A DNA stretch of 64,000 bases, taken from the NCBI GenBank assembly GCA_018466975.1, contig CM031561.1, positions 1,798,001-1,862,000 on the forward strand. The letters are read 5' to 3'. The stretch comes from Sparassis latifolia (taxonomy: Eukaryota > Basidiomycota > Agaricomycetes > Polyporales > Sparassidaceae). The notes under the pieces were generated by a model, which made no database searches, was not told the origin of the DNA, and was given only the letters and a program-made list of their open reading frames with translations. The position numbers and the translations under genes were made by a program. Shown here piece by piece: positions 1-12,700 of the stretch. Every line of letters begins with the position of its first letter. Within the stretch, counting starts at the first letter, position 1.

Positions 1-1
1 G

Positions 2-481
2 ATCTCTCTGCACGAGTCCCTGCGTTATGAGCTTGACCACAAGTACCACGCCCCGTCCGTGCGCACTACCCTCATGATTCCTGGCCATGTCGTGACTGGA
101 CTATTCTCCACCGTCCAACTCCCTGTCTCACCGCTGCACCGATTCTTCTTCCCAAGCCTTGCTCCCGTCACCGTGGTGAAAGCGGTGATAACGGCTCTGG
201 ACGAACAGCACTCGCGCACCATATATCTGCCTTTCTTCGCTAACTTCACTCCTTTGTTCCCACTTTTTCCAAGTTTCCTGAGAGACCTTGCGCAATGGGT
301 AAGCACCTTTTAACATAGATTTGGTCCACTACGGGGTATTTACGCGGTTTCTTGTAATTCTTTCCGGCAGGTCTCTGGGTGCGACTATGCTATGGACGAT
401 TTCGTGAAAGTGAACAGTCGCCGGTCAGAGGAAGTGCCCCCTGCTGGCGCGGAGTCCGAGGCTTCTACCAAACGCGGTTGA
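2..481 (+). CDS. Short-chain dehydrogenase/reductase, C-terminal part (5' end outside window)
   Basis: The frame is open from base 2 and reads ISLHESLRYELDHKYHAPSV. It continues through a PGHVVTGLF segment, the PG-x-x-x-T-x-L/M-F motif that follows the catalytic helix in classical SDR enzymes. One intron is visible: exon 2-298, donor GTAAGC, acceptor GGCAG, final exon 371-481, phase 0. The tail holds a hydrophobic Pro/Phe stretch (FFANFTPLFPLFPSFL) and a polar end (..ASTKRG). Such a tail suits membrane-bound retinol-dehydrogenase/DHRS-type NAD(P)-dependent oxidoreductases of the ER or lipid droplets. The Rossmann fold and the Tyr-x-x-x-Lys site lie off the window, so substrate and subfamily cannot be judged. 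Confidence 0.75.
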
Positions 482-1076
482 ACTCAAGCAGGGCCTGGTG
501 ACCCTTGCTATTTACTAACATGTGGCTTCCTTTGTACAAGGGTGTAACTCTTCCATGATTTGCATTGATCCTTGGAGGTTTTCTAAATAACCCGGCGTGT
601 GCTAAGAGTGACCTTTCTCTTGCGCTGTGCTGTGTTTGTCTCGCTTCCCTACCTCACTGCGTGACACAAGGTATCTCTTGGAGTACGTGAAGCTTCCTTA
701 TCGCATATTTATGCAGATTTGTTCCTCATGCTTCGACGTACTAGACTGCAAAGGTCTGTTGTCTCCGTGCGTAGTTATCTCACCAGTCGGGCCATATCTG
801 AGTCCGGACACTGTATTGTCCTCCGTTCCTGTCAGTCTCGCCTGGATTCCGGAATGAACCAGTGTAAAGGTGAGGCGCCCTGCGAACTGGACGCACATGT
901 GCGAGGTCGTGCACCGTCACGTCGTTGGCTGTCAATTGACAGACGGCTACTCGGCACCACTCTTCACGCGTCCAAATGCTCTTCACGTCAAGTTCAACTT
1001 CGTTCGAGTCCAGCTTTGTCTCCTACTACCACCTCCCCGCTGCATCTCCTAGGGAGCAGCGTCGGTAGTCCTCACC
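482..1076. other. Intergenic / 5' untranslated region
   Basis: About 600 bases between the dehydrogenase stop and the proposed start of the next gene. Open frames here are short, contradict each other and look compositional. A pyrimidine-rich stretch at about 605-720 could be promoter or leader of the downstream gene. An upstream coding exon at 719-1060 cannot be excluded. Confidence 0.4.
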
Positions 1077-4070
1077 ATGATTCCTCAGGCGGTCATCAAC
1101 GTGTTCTCTCGCAATCCTCTGAAGTTCTCCAGACGTTCATCCTCTCTTCTCGAGCCGCCAAAGGACGTGTCAGTATTGCAGAGAAGCACCCGAGTCGAAA
1201 ACCAGGGTGCGGAGATCGACCGTCATGTCAGTAGTTTTGCGTGCAAGGGTGTCAGAGCTAGGCTAAGTAGTTAATGTCAGGTGCGGAAGGAGTCTTCCAG
1301 TAGAGCTCGAGAGACCGTCAGTTTATCTGGTCTCTTAACACCGTCTGACATAATCTGACGTTGCGATTCTCCGTTTAGGATGGCTCTCCTACAAACGCGG
1401 ACAACGATGTGTTACGCGAAACACTCTCCAAGTCTTCGGAAGGAAGTACTGCTGAACCCGCTGTTACGGAGAAGGCCATCTCCACGGCTGAGCACGAAGT
1501 CGCGGATGAAGCACCGAAAGATGATGGCAGCACCAGCGTGCGAGAATACGAACAAATCGTTTCCAGTGTTGAGCAATCCGAGACGCCATGCCCGACCATT
1601 ACACCAGCATTTTCTTCGGTCACTGTTTCAGTCCCTTCATTTCGGCACATTGAAACTATGTCTGTCCCGACACCGGAGGAGATACCAGCCGCATCTATGC
1701 TAGATGTCAAAAAGGATGCTTCTATGCTTGACGTTCCTTCATCTGACGCAGTAGCAGAGAAAGAAGACCCCCCTACCAGTCTCTCGTTCGCTTCTTTCGG
1801 GTCTTCCTACGACTCTGCCCCCGGAAATAACAGTGTTGCTGCTGTCAACAGCTCGACGCCCTCTCGGTCTGCGGTCGTCATCTCTGAAGTTGGCAGCCCA
1901 GCGCCTATACTGTCTGATGTTTTCTTCTCCGCACTCAGTAGCCCGGTGCCCGTGCAGTCCAATGCACTTGTGTCGGGTGAATCTGCAGGTACTGGTGAAA
2001 GTTCGGAGATCCTTGCTGAACCTATCTCTGATGCCTTGGATGTGCTTTCTATCATCCCCGAGGTGCCGTCACGAGCGGAGTTGGATGCGTCTGATGGTTC
2101 TCCTGATTCTGTGGATGCTTACTTGGGAGAGAACGCCTGCAGCTTTGCCCAGCCGACACTCTCGCCTTCTTCAAATTCCCTTGCACCTGCTCTTGATGCC
2201 GAATTAGGCGCTGTATTAGATGAGGGTGCCATCATTGACTCAGCGAATGACAATCCTGTTCAGTCTGCGCCTCGCTCTTCCCCTTCAGTTCTTGAGCCTG
2301 ATTCGGGCACTCCAGTCAAAGGGAATGTCGCCACTGAAGCAGCAGACTATAAATGCCGGTCTGTCCAACCAAGCGTGTCGTCCCATTCACTTGGTCCACT
2401 TGTTGATAGTAGCTCGGGCGCTCTACGAATTGGAGAGGCTGCGATTGAACCTCTGGGAATTCCTCTCCCCAAGACGTACGCCGACGCAACGAACGTGAGT
2501 GATCCTTTGCGATGTCCAGTCTGTTATTCACGCGTATGTTCTCTCGTCCGTTTTTTAGCTCGCTATAAAATACCCTGAGCTGTCCCAACAGATTTTGAAG
2601 CTCCCTCTGGCCAGCGTTACTGCAGTCGATGATGTGCGGACATCCCCGACAAGGCCAGTCTCGCACACTACTGTGGAACCAGCAGCTCGTCCAACGAACA
2701 CGCCGATTTCTGGTATTCCTAGTTCTTCCAGCGCAGGACCATCGCATATTTCGGAGACTCCGAACTGGGCACGGGCGGCTGAACGGTCCAGAACCACTGG
2801 GACATCGGTCACGCCAAATTGGGCACTGGCGTCAGCCGATTATAAGACATCTCCGATATCTCGTTCATCTAGTGGGCGTGGAAGGGAACGCTCTCGAGGA
2901 AACTCTCGCGGAAACCGACGTGATGCACGTTCCACTCCCAACAAAATTGCAGAACGCGTCCACGACATGCCCGCCATGATCTCTGCGACGATGAACTGGA
3001 CTGGAGCCGCTATAGATGCAGGCGCTTTAACCTCAGGTTCTCGGAAGTCCGCACCAGCCGCATCGGCTGGCGGCATGCCCTCCCTGGCAGAATACCTAGA
3101 TCGTAGCTTGACCATGTCTACTCCTGGAAGTGCTCCGATGGCGTCTGGAGACGCGAACCGCGAACCGGATGGCATATTCGAGCCCAACCCTTTCGCTACA
3201 GAGTTCGTCCCCGGGCGCATGGATAACCTTAACTCGACCGGCATGCGAAGCCAGTCTTTGTCTCCTGCATCCTCTCTTCCACCCTCGCGTCCTCCGAGCC
3301 GCTCCGGCGTCTCGCAACAACAACAGCGGATTATCCTACACCACTTGGGTAAGGTTTCCAGCGGGAACTTCCATCAGGATATGAGAGTCCCCAAGCCAGA
3401 AGTCCGCGGGCAAGAGATGGAGAAGACCAGTACCAAGACAGGTCCGAAAGCAGGCGATGTCCCCGCTGCGGTGGCTGCGGCGCAACCAGGACCTGTGTCC
3501 GCGGGATGGCGAATGGGAGAGGATGGCATACTGCGTCGGGACTGGGAATGGGGCTGGATCCCCATGCCGGGCCAAGATACTGTGTCTGCATCGTCTGCTG
3601 CTGAACACAATCGGTTCCCCGCTGCGACTGTTACTCTCCCTGCTGCTCCTGTAGCTTCCCGACCCGTTATTGGCACGCAGTGGATGCCTGCCCCGGACGA
3701 ACACGCGTGGATGCAGCCTAACGGGCGCCAGACAACCCGCCAGGTCTCGCCTCCTTCAAGTCCGACATCTACCGAGGCAGCAGCTCGCGGACGGAGAAGT
3801 TCTGAGGGTGGTGGACGATCCGCTCAGCAGGGTGTCGCTAAGCAGCATATTTATCCTAGGAGCAGTTTTGGGAACAAGGACTTCGTGCTCCCTCCGCCGG
3901 CGGGTTCAGAAGCTCTTGCAGTGGCACTCACGCGACTGGAAGAAGCTCACGACGCCCGCAGAGGAGCTGGCGTGCCCAGTTTCGTGGAACCGACTGGCAG
4001 GTCTGAAGCGGGTCCGGGTGTGGATGCGCGACCTGGATCACTAGCATGGGTCCCGAATAAAGACGCATGA
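1077..4070 (+). CDS. Large intrinsically disordered Ser/Pro-rich protein, function unknown
   Basis: Three exons give about 914 residues: 1077-1226, 1379-2494 and 2592-4070. Both junctions are phase 0 (donors GTCAGT and GTGAGT, acceptor CAACAG for the second). The ATG at 1077 sits in a good context (CACCATGA), but the start is the least certain part. The first 400 residues are acidic and Ser/Thr/Pro/Val-rich. A repeated TPNWA motif follows (TPNWARAAE, TPNWALASA), then an Arg/Ser/Gly patch (SSSGRGRERSRGNSRG) that resembles RNA-binding RS/RG tails. The only structured-looking block is WRMGEDGILRRDWEWGWIPM near residue 680. I recognise no known domain. It may be a fungus-specific regulatory or RNA-associated protein, but that is a guess. 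Confidence 0.65.
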
Positions 4071-4384
4071 CATGGGGATGGACGCGTGTTTTACGAGGTT
4101 AACATTTTAATTTGTCTCCCACGTTTTTAATAGATGTGTATGTATCCTCTTGTACATGGCCTTCATCACTCGTGTATGTTTTTCTCTGGCCGTGGCCTAT
4201 AGATTGTAACGATTTCATCACTCCCGCCCACGCGGGCATGCACTAAGCAAAGAGCTACTTGTCTTTCTTTGTGTTCTTTATAAGCCCTAGATATCACCAG
4301 TACAACGATGTCGACTGCTCGTCCACTGCAATTATCGCCTTCCCCTCTTGAATGCCGCAACTCTCATTGGTCTTTCACATCTAA
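4071..4384. other. Convergent 3' intergenic region
   Basis: Holds the 3' ends of the disordered-protein gene (+) and the branching-enzyme gene (-). AT-rich stretches near 4100-4150 may serve polyadenylation. No gene is seen. Confidence 0.5.
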
Positions 4385-6796
4385 TCAGTTCTTCGCAAGA
4401 ACAATGCAGGTGCGCGTCGGGATATAAACCTGCAGAAGTACAGACGAATTAGGGGCTACCCGGACGCGATGGGAGAAGTAGTACCCACCTGCAGCCAATT
4501 CTTACGTCCATTCCACTCCAGCGGCGTCGTGAAGTACTGCCCGCCAAGGTGCACGTTATCGAACCCGCCGAAGCGCTTCTCGTCGCTCGTCAGCACGATG
4601 TGGTACTCGCCGGGCTCTTCCACGCCGACGCGGTAGTCCGTGAACGACTTCGTCGAGTGGAAGTTGAACGCGAAGAGCAGTCCCGCGCGCTCGAACACGA
4701 TCACCTTGTCGACCTCATGCTTCAGCGAGACGTACGCGGGCTCTGCGGCGAGCCAGCCGTACTTCTCCTCCGTGTGGTTCATCGCCTTGTCCCACTCATT
4801 CAGGTATCTGTACCGAAGCAGCTTGTCATCAACGACGTTCCACTGACGTCGGGCGTAGTGGAACGAGTTGCCGTTGCCCTCGCGAGGGAAGTCGAGCCAC
4901 TGTATCGCGCCTTCCGGTGAGTGCACAATGTGAGATCTGCAATGGACGTACCTCAGGGTGACCGAATTCGTTGCCTTCAAAGTTCAGATAACCCTCCCCA
5001 CCGAGGGAGTGCACGAGCAGACTGCAGAACAGAATGAATATACTCACACTTTTCCTTTAATCTACGCGCACGTACCGGATCATCTTGTGCAGCGCGATTC
5101 CACGCGAGATAATTGGTGTATACTCCGTCAGGTCCGACATGTTTGTGTACATCTCCTTATCCATGAGCCAGAACGCGAGCGTTTTGTCACCGACGAGCGC
5201 CTGGTCGTGGCTCTCCGCGTAAGCAATGCTCTTCTCGCGGTATCTGCGGTTGGTTAGCGTGTGCACGATGTTGCTCATCTCCCAATCGTCGTCACTCTTG
5301 TGCTTGAGCAGCTTAATCCACATGTCGGGGATCGCCATCGACAGGCGGTAGTCGAACCCCACCCCACCCTTCGATACTGGCACGCAAAGCAGCGGCATCC
5401 CAGACACGTCTTCTGCGATGGTGATACAGAATGGGTAGAGCGAGTGCATCGCATCATTTGCCTGTGTAGCGATATTCAGTATTACCTCCACACAACATAG
5501 GAAGGTACATACGAGCATGAGATACACAATCGCCTCGAGATCAGCCGAGTCACCAAAATATTCATGGTACCCGCCAGAGAAGCCAGTCCCGATCCCGTGG
5601 TGAATATACATCATGCTTGTAACGCCGTCGAACCGGAACCCGTCGAACTGGTACTCTTCTATCCAGAAGCGTAGGTTGCTCAGTAAGAAGCGGAGCACTT
5701 CATGGCTTCCGTAGTTAAACAGGCGGCTGTCCCAGAGGTCATGCCGCCCCTTACCGCCCTCGTGGAAGTAAAGATGGTCTGTGCCATCGAAGAGGTTGAT
5801 TCCGTCGAGCACGTTCTTGCACGCGTGTGAATGCACGATATCCAGGAGCACGGTGATCCCCATCCCGTGCGCAGTGTCGATCAGCTCTTTTAGCTCCTCC
5901 GGGGAGCCGTAGCGCGAACTCGCCGCGAAGAAGCTCGTCACCTGGTAGCCGAACGCTGGACGTGCCTAGTTGGAGCACGGAAAAGTGCGAGGAAGAAGCA
6001 CTCACAGGCGTAGTAAGCGTGTTCCATGATAGCCATGAGCTGGATGGTGTTGTATCCCAGGTCTCTGATCCTCGGAAGGGTGTTCGTCGTGAACTCTTTG
6101 TACGTTCCGACCCTATATTCGGTAGTGGAAATACCAACATGAGCCTCGTAAATACGGACGCTTTTGGGCTGCGGCGGACGTTGGTTCTTGAACTTGTACC
6201 GCTGTTCCGGCGGAGGGTTCCAAAATCGTGCGTCGTACACGGGTGACACTGCCAGTTCCTGGGTGACGCGAGTGATCCACGCGGGGAGACGTTCAATCCG
6301 TTCTCCGGAAGGCAGAACCATCGATATCTGCAGGCGTCGATGAGATTGTACAACAGCAAAATACAGAGCGAGCACACTTTAATCTTCGAATCGTGGGGGA
6401 TAGCGCATACGCCCGGCGAAGTGGGGGGTACAGTAATCTCCCAGATGCCATATTCGTTCTTCTTCATGAGATGGCTATTCCTGTTCCACTCGTCTTGCAT
6501 GGTATGGCGATCAGTACCGGGTACTGCTCATCGACGCGACACTTACTGAAGTCGCCGATCAAAGCAGCCTCCTTCGCGTTCGGTGCCCATTCTCTATACA
6601 CAACCTCTCCATTCTGACCCACATTCAGGCCGAACTTGAGATATCCCTTGGTGAATGCATCGTATCCACCTTCTGCTTGCTGGATGTTGTCCTTCCACTT
6701 CCTGAAGAGGTCATGGCGGTGGATGACGGCGGGAACATTGGGTTCGAGCCACGGGTCAACATCGAGCACGGTCTGTGGTTTGAGAGGTTCTGTCAT
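4385..6796 (-). CDS. GBE1: 1,4-alpha-glucan (glycogen) branching enzyme, GH13
   Basis: Transfers alpha-1,4-glucan segments to alpha-1,6 branch points during cytosolic glycogen synthesis. The start at 6796 ([20 protein letters not shown]) matches the family N terminus; an upstream in-frame ATG at 6907 would add 37 low-complexity residues. Domains in order: CBM48 module ([19 protein letters not shown], then NEWNRNSH across an intron), GH13 barrel, C-terminal beta domain. Barrel motifs are [14 protein letters not shown], the nucleophile in [12 protein letters not shown], the acid/base Glu in [11 protein letters not shown], and [29 protein letters not shown] is joined across an intron. The last exon (4385-4429) encodes [14 protein letters not shown] and a stop. 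At roughly 680-700 residues it is close to yeast Glc3 and human GBE1. No lesion seen. It shares a divergent promoter with the next gene. Confidence 0.95.
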
Positions 6797-6879
6797 GGTG
6801 GCAGTGGTTGTAGTGGAAGGAAGAAGAGACGGACTTGGAGTTTGCGCGGACTGGGATGGGCCAGAGCTACAGACGCGTC

Positions 6880-6889
6880 GTGACGTCAC
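6880..6889. promoter_or_regulatory. CRE-like palindrome GTGACGTCAC
   Basis: A perfect 10-base palindrome containing TGACGTCA, the consensus for CREB/ATF-type bZIP factors. It lies 84 bases upstream of the chosen branching-enzyme start and about 180 bases upstream of the divergent gene. If the 6907 ATG were used it would be coding. Function is inferred from the motif only. Confidence 0.4.
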
Positions 6890-6928
6890 ATCACATGACT
6901 CTGCCATTTGTGACGCAGTGTGACACAG

Positions 6929-6938
6929 TCACGTGACC
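6929..6938. promoter_or_regulatory. E-box palindrome GTCACGTGAC
   Basis: A perfect 10-base palindrome with a CACGTG core, the site bound by bHLH factors of the Cbf1/Pho4/USF type. It sits midway in the 271-base divergent region between the branching enzyme (-) and the spermidine-synthase-like gene (+), so it could serve both. Inference from motif and position. Confidence 0.45.
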
Positions 6939-7067
6939 GAGAATGAGGAAGATCCTCGGTAAGTATTGATGTTGTAGCCAGATCCAGATCTCCAGGCCGG
7001 GCAGCTTAAGTCTCAATATTGCCTTTCGTCTCGTCGTTCATGCACATACACCTGTTTCTTTTCCACT

Positions 7068-9318
7068 ATGTCGACTCCAGCTCGCCCACCAGGTCCACAA
7101 CGGACGAACGTTCTGGCCGCTGTCTTGTCGAAAGCGATCTCCATCGTAGTCCTTATTTCTCTCTCCCTTACTGTCTTCGCGTACCGACACGAGCTTGAAC
7201 CGATATACGGCGTCGCGCCAACGAATCTCCATCTGAACAAGATTGTATGGCTTGCATGTAGTTTGGGCAGCTTCCTACCGACGCTTCCACTCTCCTATGC
7301 CGTATTTGCTGGCGGAGTCTTACTCTCTCTTCTCCCGAATACCGCGTATTGGGTCGCGGTGCACACAGCGAGGATGGGCGACCCCGTGTGGGGACCTGTT
7401 GCAACGCATATGGTCGTAATAGTTCCCATATTATATCTGGGTGTCGCCATAGTCAAGGCTTTGCAGGTGAGTTCATTTCCGCAGCATACGCAAGCAACAC
7501 ACTCCCTATGCAGTTTGCTCTTCACGAACTGCATATTCATGTACCCGTGTTACTGAACTAGGAACTTCCTACCATGGAAGATTCTCAGGGCGCGCCCCAG
7601 CAGCTCATCACTCTTCCCATATGCCAAACATCCATTATGTCCGTACAAGAGTTATGGCCAGTTATTCCGCGCGTGAAGGAGTTTCCGACGGAACAAATTG
7701 TACTTACTAGGTCATGCTCCTACAGGAGCCAGAACTAATATTATACTAGTTCCTAGGTCTGGGTGCTTTCATGCTCCTAGTGTGGGCAATCACACCGTTA
7801 CTCCCTACCATTTTCGTGGCTGCATCTTCTAGACCTACACCGGTGGCACGAGTAGCACTGGCTTCAAAAACCAAGTCACAGCGCAAGAAGGCTACAGCCC
7901 CTGCTCCGGCCACGAAAGCCCCGCAGGTAAATGCGAAGAGCACGAATCTCCTACGCCTCGCTGTCCTCCCGGTTGTGCCGGTCCTAACTGCGACCATCCT
8001 CCGTTCGCCCACGCTTCTGAAGCCGCTCTTGGAGCCGTACATCCACCCGAGTTACCCCATGCGCGTCCTCTCCACGGTCAACTCGCCGTACTCGGGCGTC
8101 GTCGTCGTTGGCGAGGCGCTCCCGCTGGCACCAGGCGACGCACGGGCGAACAGCATGCTGCACTCTGTGCGCTACCTTCGTGCAGGCCATTCGTTGCTCG
8201 GCGGCATGTGGATCGGCCCGTTGGCGGGCAAGATGCCGACCGCACTGGATGAGGAGGGCGAGCCGCTTGGGGAGTCGGTGTACAACGCGTTCGTGCTACA
8301 GGAGGCGGCGCGACTCTTTTTGAAGCCTGAGAGGGAAGAGGAAGCGAATGCACTTGTCATGTGCGTTCATTTCTGTGTCGCGAGTTCCGTAGTGATTCGT
8401 TGACGTATGGTATCAACGCAGTGGACTGGGTACGGGAATCTCGGCGTCTGCGTTCATGCGACATAACATGTCGACTACGATTGTTGAGATTGACGGCAAC
8501 GTGTATGATGCTGCGAAGCGTTTCTTCGCGCTCCCGGAGCCCGAACCTGGCAAATTGTTCATCAAAGACGCGCGCAACTGGGTCCGTATGCACCGCGCTC
8601 GGCTCGAGAACGCAACTGCAACAAGAAGCGAGACTGGAGAACAGGTTGAAGTGCAGACAAAGGAGGTAGAGCGCTACGACGTGATAGTGCACGACTGCTT
8701 CTCTGGCGGAAGCGTACCGGCATACCTCTATACAGAGAGCTTCTGGGACGATACGAAAGCTATCATGCACCCCGATGGTGTCCTCGCTGTGGTATGGTTC
8801 ATCTGTTTTGCCTTGTACAATATCTGACCGAATTATGGTGCTCAGGACTTCTTCGGTCAACTAGAATCTGACTCGTCCCGCGCGATCTTGCACACTCTCG
8901 AGAGCGTGTTTGGGCATTGCCGTGCATTCAGCGACTCCAACGATCCGACAGCGACATCCACGCTGTACACTGATGCCCTCAACTGGGTGCGCACATTATC
9001 CTTGGCTCGGACTGGCCGTTGCACCTGCTGACCTCGCCGCAGGTGTTCTTCTGCTCCCCATCTAGTAACCCGCTCACATTCCGTGCGTCGTGCGTGTCGG
9101 ATTTCCTCGGCTCTCCGCTCCGCGCGTACATCCTGTCGACTTTCTCCGGACGCGAGTTGGACCTTGCACCGATCAGGGAGCTACCAGAGAAGACACGATC
9201 GACGTACCTGTTGACAGACATGCAGAATGCGCTGGTGAAATGGCAGGAGCAACGTGCGCTTGAGCACTGGAAGATCATGCGCGAGGTCCTGCCTGACGTC
9301 TTTTGGGAGACATATTGA
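7068..9318 (+). CDS. Polytopic membrane protein with spermidine-synthase-like (SAM-binding) domain
   Basis: Six exons (7068-7466, 7562-7699, 7750-8360, 8422-8791, 8846-8986, 9043-9318), all in frame. The N-terminal half has four or five hydrophobic segments, for example SIVVLISLSLTVFAY, FLGLGAFMLLVWAITPLLP and LLRLAVLPVVPVLTA. The C-terminal half is a Rossmann-type spermidine/spermine-synthase fold: LVIGLGTGISASAF as the SAM-binding glycine loop, TIVEIDGNVYDAAKRFF with the acidic ribose-binding residue, and YDVIVHDCFSGGSVP where true synthases carry the catalytic Asp region. The HDCFSGG variant makes polyamine synthesis doubtful. A membrane-tethered methyltransferase or aminopropyltransferase homologue is more likely. 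Substrate unknown. Confidence 0.8.
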
Positions 9319-9793
9319 TTTGGTGTCTCGGGACTCTGCAGCTGGCTTCCACCGTGTGCTGTACGACTAGTAGATGGCATTCACTTGACGACTCTGTTTG
9401 CATCCTGTAGATTACCCACATGTTGTACGTGTTTACTTGCAACTAATGGATACGAGATTCTGCAATAATGATACCGATTCAAGTTACACCAGTAGCACCT
9501 GCTCGTCCGGGTCGGTAGAATTTCAAGCACATCGTCAATAGCGCAGCAGCCGTGCGATGACTTTATCGCAGCGTGGAATACATATCATGGCGATGGAACG
9601 AAGGTCGTCCATACGCATATCTGATTTTTGACAGCAGAACATTCTACTTGCAAGTTCGATATCGATAGGACGACTCGGAGAGCTATGTACAGGAGCCCCT
9701 GGCTGCTGCGCACGAGCAATCGCGGCGGCACATGTACATACAAAACGTTCTGCATGATTCCCTTCTCTCCCTAGGCTCTCATCTACCCCCGCC
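9319..9793. other. Intergenic region
   Basis: 3' end of the spermidine-synthase-like gene and promoter of the M28 peptidase gene, both on +. Only short spurious frames are present. Confidence 0.5.
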
Positions 9794-12700
9794 ATGGCGG
9801 ACGAAAAAAATATCAAGCACAACAAACCCGAGCCTGGGACCATTCCTGTCCCCGTCGCGGCTGCGCCATCGACTCGCATCCGGCGCCGCTCTCGTCTCGT
9901 CTCTGTACTTATCCTCTTGCTCTCGGTCTTCTTGGTGTTTGTCTATCTACATCGTTCCATCCATCGGTCCCTGAGGAAGGAGCTCGAAGGCCGTGAGGGA
10001 CAGTGGATCGCCAGTGCGTTTGGAGATGCCAAGAAGAGACCCCTGAAGGTCGTCCCCTACGGAAAGGTGGCAGAGAAGTTGTTCTTGTGCGTAGTGCGAG
10101 TCTCAGTCGTGCATGGATGCCTGCAGGACTGACAAGGCCCACCGATTGTTCCGGATCCGCAGGACTGTCCCGAATCCGGCGAGCGCCCTCGCTGCATCCC
10201 GCCAGTATGCGACGAAGCCCCACCTCGCGGGCAGCCCCGGCGACCTAACCACCGCTAAGGACGTTCTCACCCTCCTGCAGGAGGAGCTGGATGCTGCCGT
10301 GCCCGAATCGGAGCCCATCTACTCTGCGGGCACGCAGGCGTCACGCAACGCGACGCTGTCGATCACGTCTTTGAGCGCTCCGACGGCATGGATCGACGTC
10401 TACTACCCCGTGATGAACACCCCGCTCGATCGCAGCCTACAGATCCTCGAGGAGGATGGGTCTGTTGTGTGGAATGCCGATCTGGAGGAGGTTGCTGACG
10501 AGACGGACCCCGAGGCGGGAGAATACAAGGACGCGGTTCCTACGTTTCACGGGCTGAGCCGTGGAGGGGAGGTCCAGGGCAAGCTTATCTATGCGAACTA
10601 CGGGAGAAAGCAGGACTATGACGAACTGGTAGAGCGAGGTGCGTTGTTGTCTGTGTGTGCAGTGCTGCAGACTGACGGTGCTGTGTCAGGTGTGAACTTC
10701 ACTGGCTCCATTGTCATCGTTCGTTACGGTGGCGTCTTTCGTGGCTTAAAGGTGGGTTGTTATACCCGCATGACAGAATCAATACTTTGACATCAGTCAA
10801 ATGTATGTAGGTTAAGGGTGCGCAGGAGCTGGGTGCAGCCGGCGTACTGATTTACTCCGATCCCCGCGACGACGGCACCGTCACAGAGAAGAACGGCTAC
10901 ATCCCGTACGTCTTTGCATAATGTTCTTCTCTATGCATGTCTGACCTTTCCCGACAGGTATCCCTATGGGCCTGCCCGCAACCCGACATCTGTCCAGCGT
11001 GGTAGCGTGCAGTACCTCTCCATATATCCTGGGTATGCGGTCCCCACCACTGCATCTTGTCAAATGTTTAACACTTGGCGTTTGCAGTGATCCCACGACA
11101 CCGGAATACCCTTCATACGAGAACAGCACTCGCACAGAGGGCTTGAATATTCCGGGCATCCCTAGTCTGCCGATCTCGTGGGCGAATGCACAGGTACTAT
11201 TGGAGTTGATCACCCACCCGGATAATGGCACGCGCACTGTGTCCCTGGTGAACCACGGTGAGTGCTCTCATTGCGGTGCTGAAGGAACACGGCTGGAGAA
11301 GGCTGAGTTGAACACATGTAGTCGACAACCGCGTCATCCCCATCTGGAACACCATGGGTGTCATCCCGGGCCATAACAAACACGAGGTTATCGTCGTTGG
11401 AAACCACCGAGATGGTGCGTCCTCTTCGTTATAGCGAACCTTGCAGTTACTCATATTTTTAATAGCATGGGTACGTCTGGCTAGTATTCGAGGTATGATG
11501 TGAATATTAACAAGGATTTACGCAGGTCATGGGCGCATCGGATCCCTCGTCTGGGACTGCCTCTATGCACGAGCTTATCCGAGGGCTTGGTGCCCTCCTC
11601 AAAGCCGGGTGGAAGCCTCTGCGGACAATTGTGCTTGCTAGCTGGGATGCTGAGGAGGTGTGTCATTTCGTTGTTTGCCTCCACCAAATTCTGATGTTCC
11701 GATAGTACGGCCTAATCGGAAGCACCGAATGGGGCGAAGACTTTGCGGACTGGATCGGCGAGCACGTCGTCGCATACCTCAATCTGGGTGCGTCGCCAAA
11801 TCGTTCCAGTGTTTCGGAAACTGACTTGCCTGTGCTCTGCAGATTCGTCTGTCTCCGGTTCTCGCTTCGGTGCCTCTGGGTCTCCCTCACTAGCGCACTT
11901 CCTGCGCAACACTGCTCAGGACCTTCCGCACCCTACTAAGCCGGGCCTCACGCTATGGGATGCTACCAAGGACTCCGGCGTGCTTCTTGGCGACCACGTA
12001 GATGATGAGGCGCTCGCGATGTACGAGGAGGAAATTCAGAAGGCGGATGCCCTCGGTGTAGGCGTCCTCGGCTCTGGCAGCGACTATACTGTCTTCTTGC
12101 AGCATATCGGGGTAAGTTGACAACGCGCGTGCTTGCTCATCTCTCACACTACTTTTATGTCGATCAGATTGCCAGCACGAATAACGGCTTCACGTCCACC
12201 CTGTCCGACCCTGTGTATCACTACCACTCCGTGTATGACTCCCAGAGGTGGCAGGAGATCTACGCCGACCCCGGCTTCTTGCGCCATGTAAGCGATATCC
12301 AAATAAATGCTTGTAGTCAATCTTTGTTCTGATCATTTGTGCAGACCGCGGTAGCCCAGTACCTCGGGCTTCAGACTCTCCGCCTTGCCGACGCCATCAT
12401 CCTTCCCCTCAACACTACTTATTATGCCAGCCAGCTGGAGGCGTACGTCGATAAGTACGTGTAACATCCGCTTTTCTGCCTAGCCAGCTGGTACTCACAC
12501 ATCCTCGTTGTATGTAGCGTCGAGGAGCTCGCCCTGACATCGGCGCTCGAAGTGGACTTCTCGTCGCTGCGGGAGTCCATCCACTCCCTCCGCGCCGCGA
12601 GCATTGAGCTAGACGAAGAGAAAGAGGACGCGGAAGAGAGCCTCAAGCACATCATCTGGCGGGTCGCCAAGCGCAACCTGATCAGGCGCAAGCTCCGCCA

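Noticed and set aside
719..1234. 171-codon plus-strand frame upstream of the disordered-protein gene
   Set aside because: Low-complexity Ser/Arg text conflicting with the better-placed ATG at 1077 in another frame; more likely leader or intergenic sequence.
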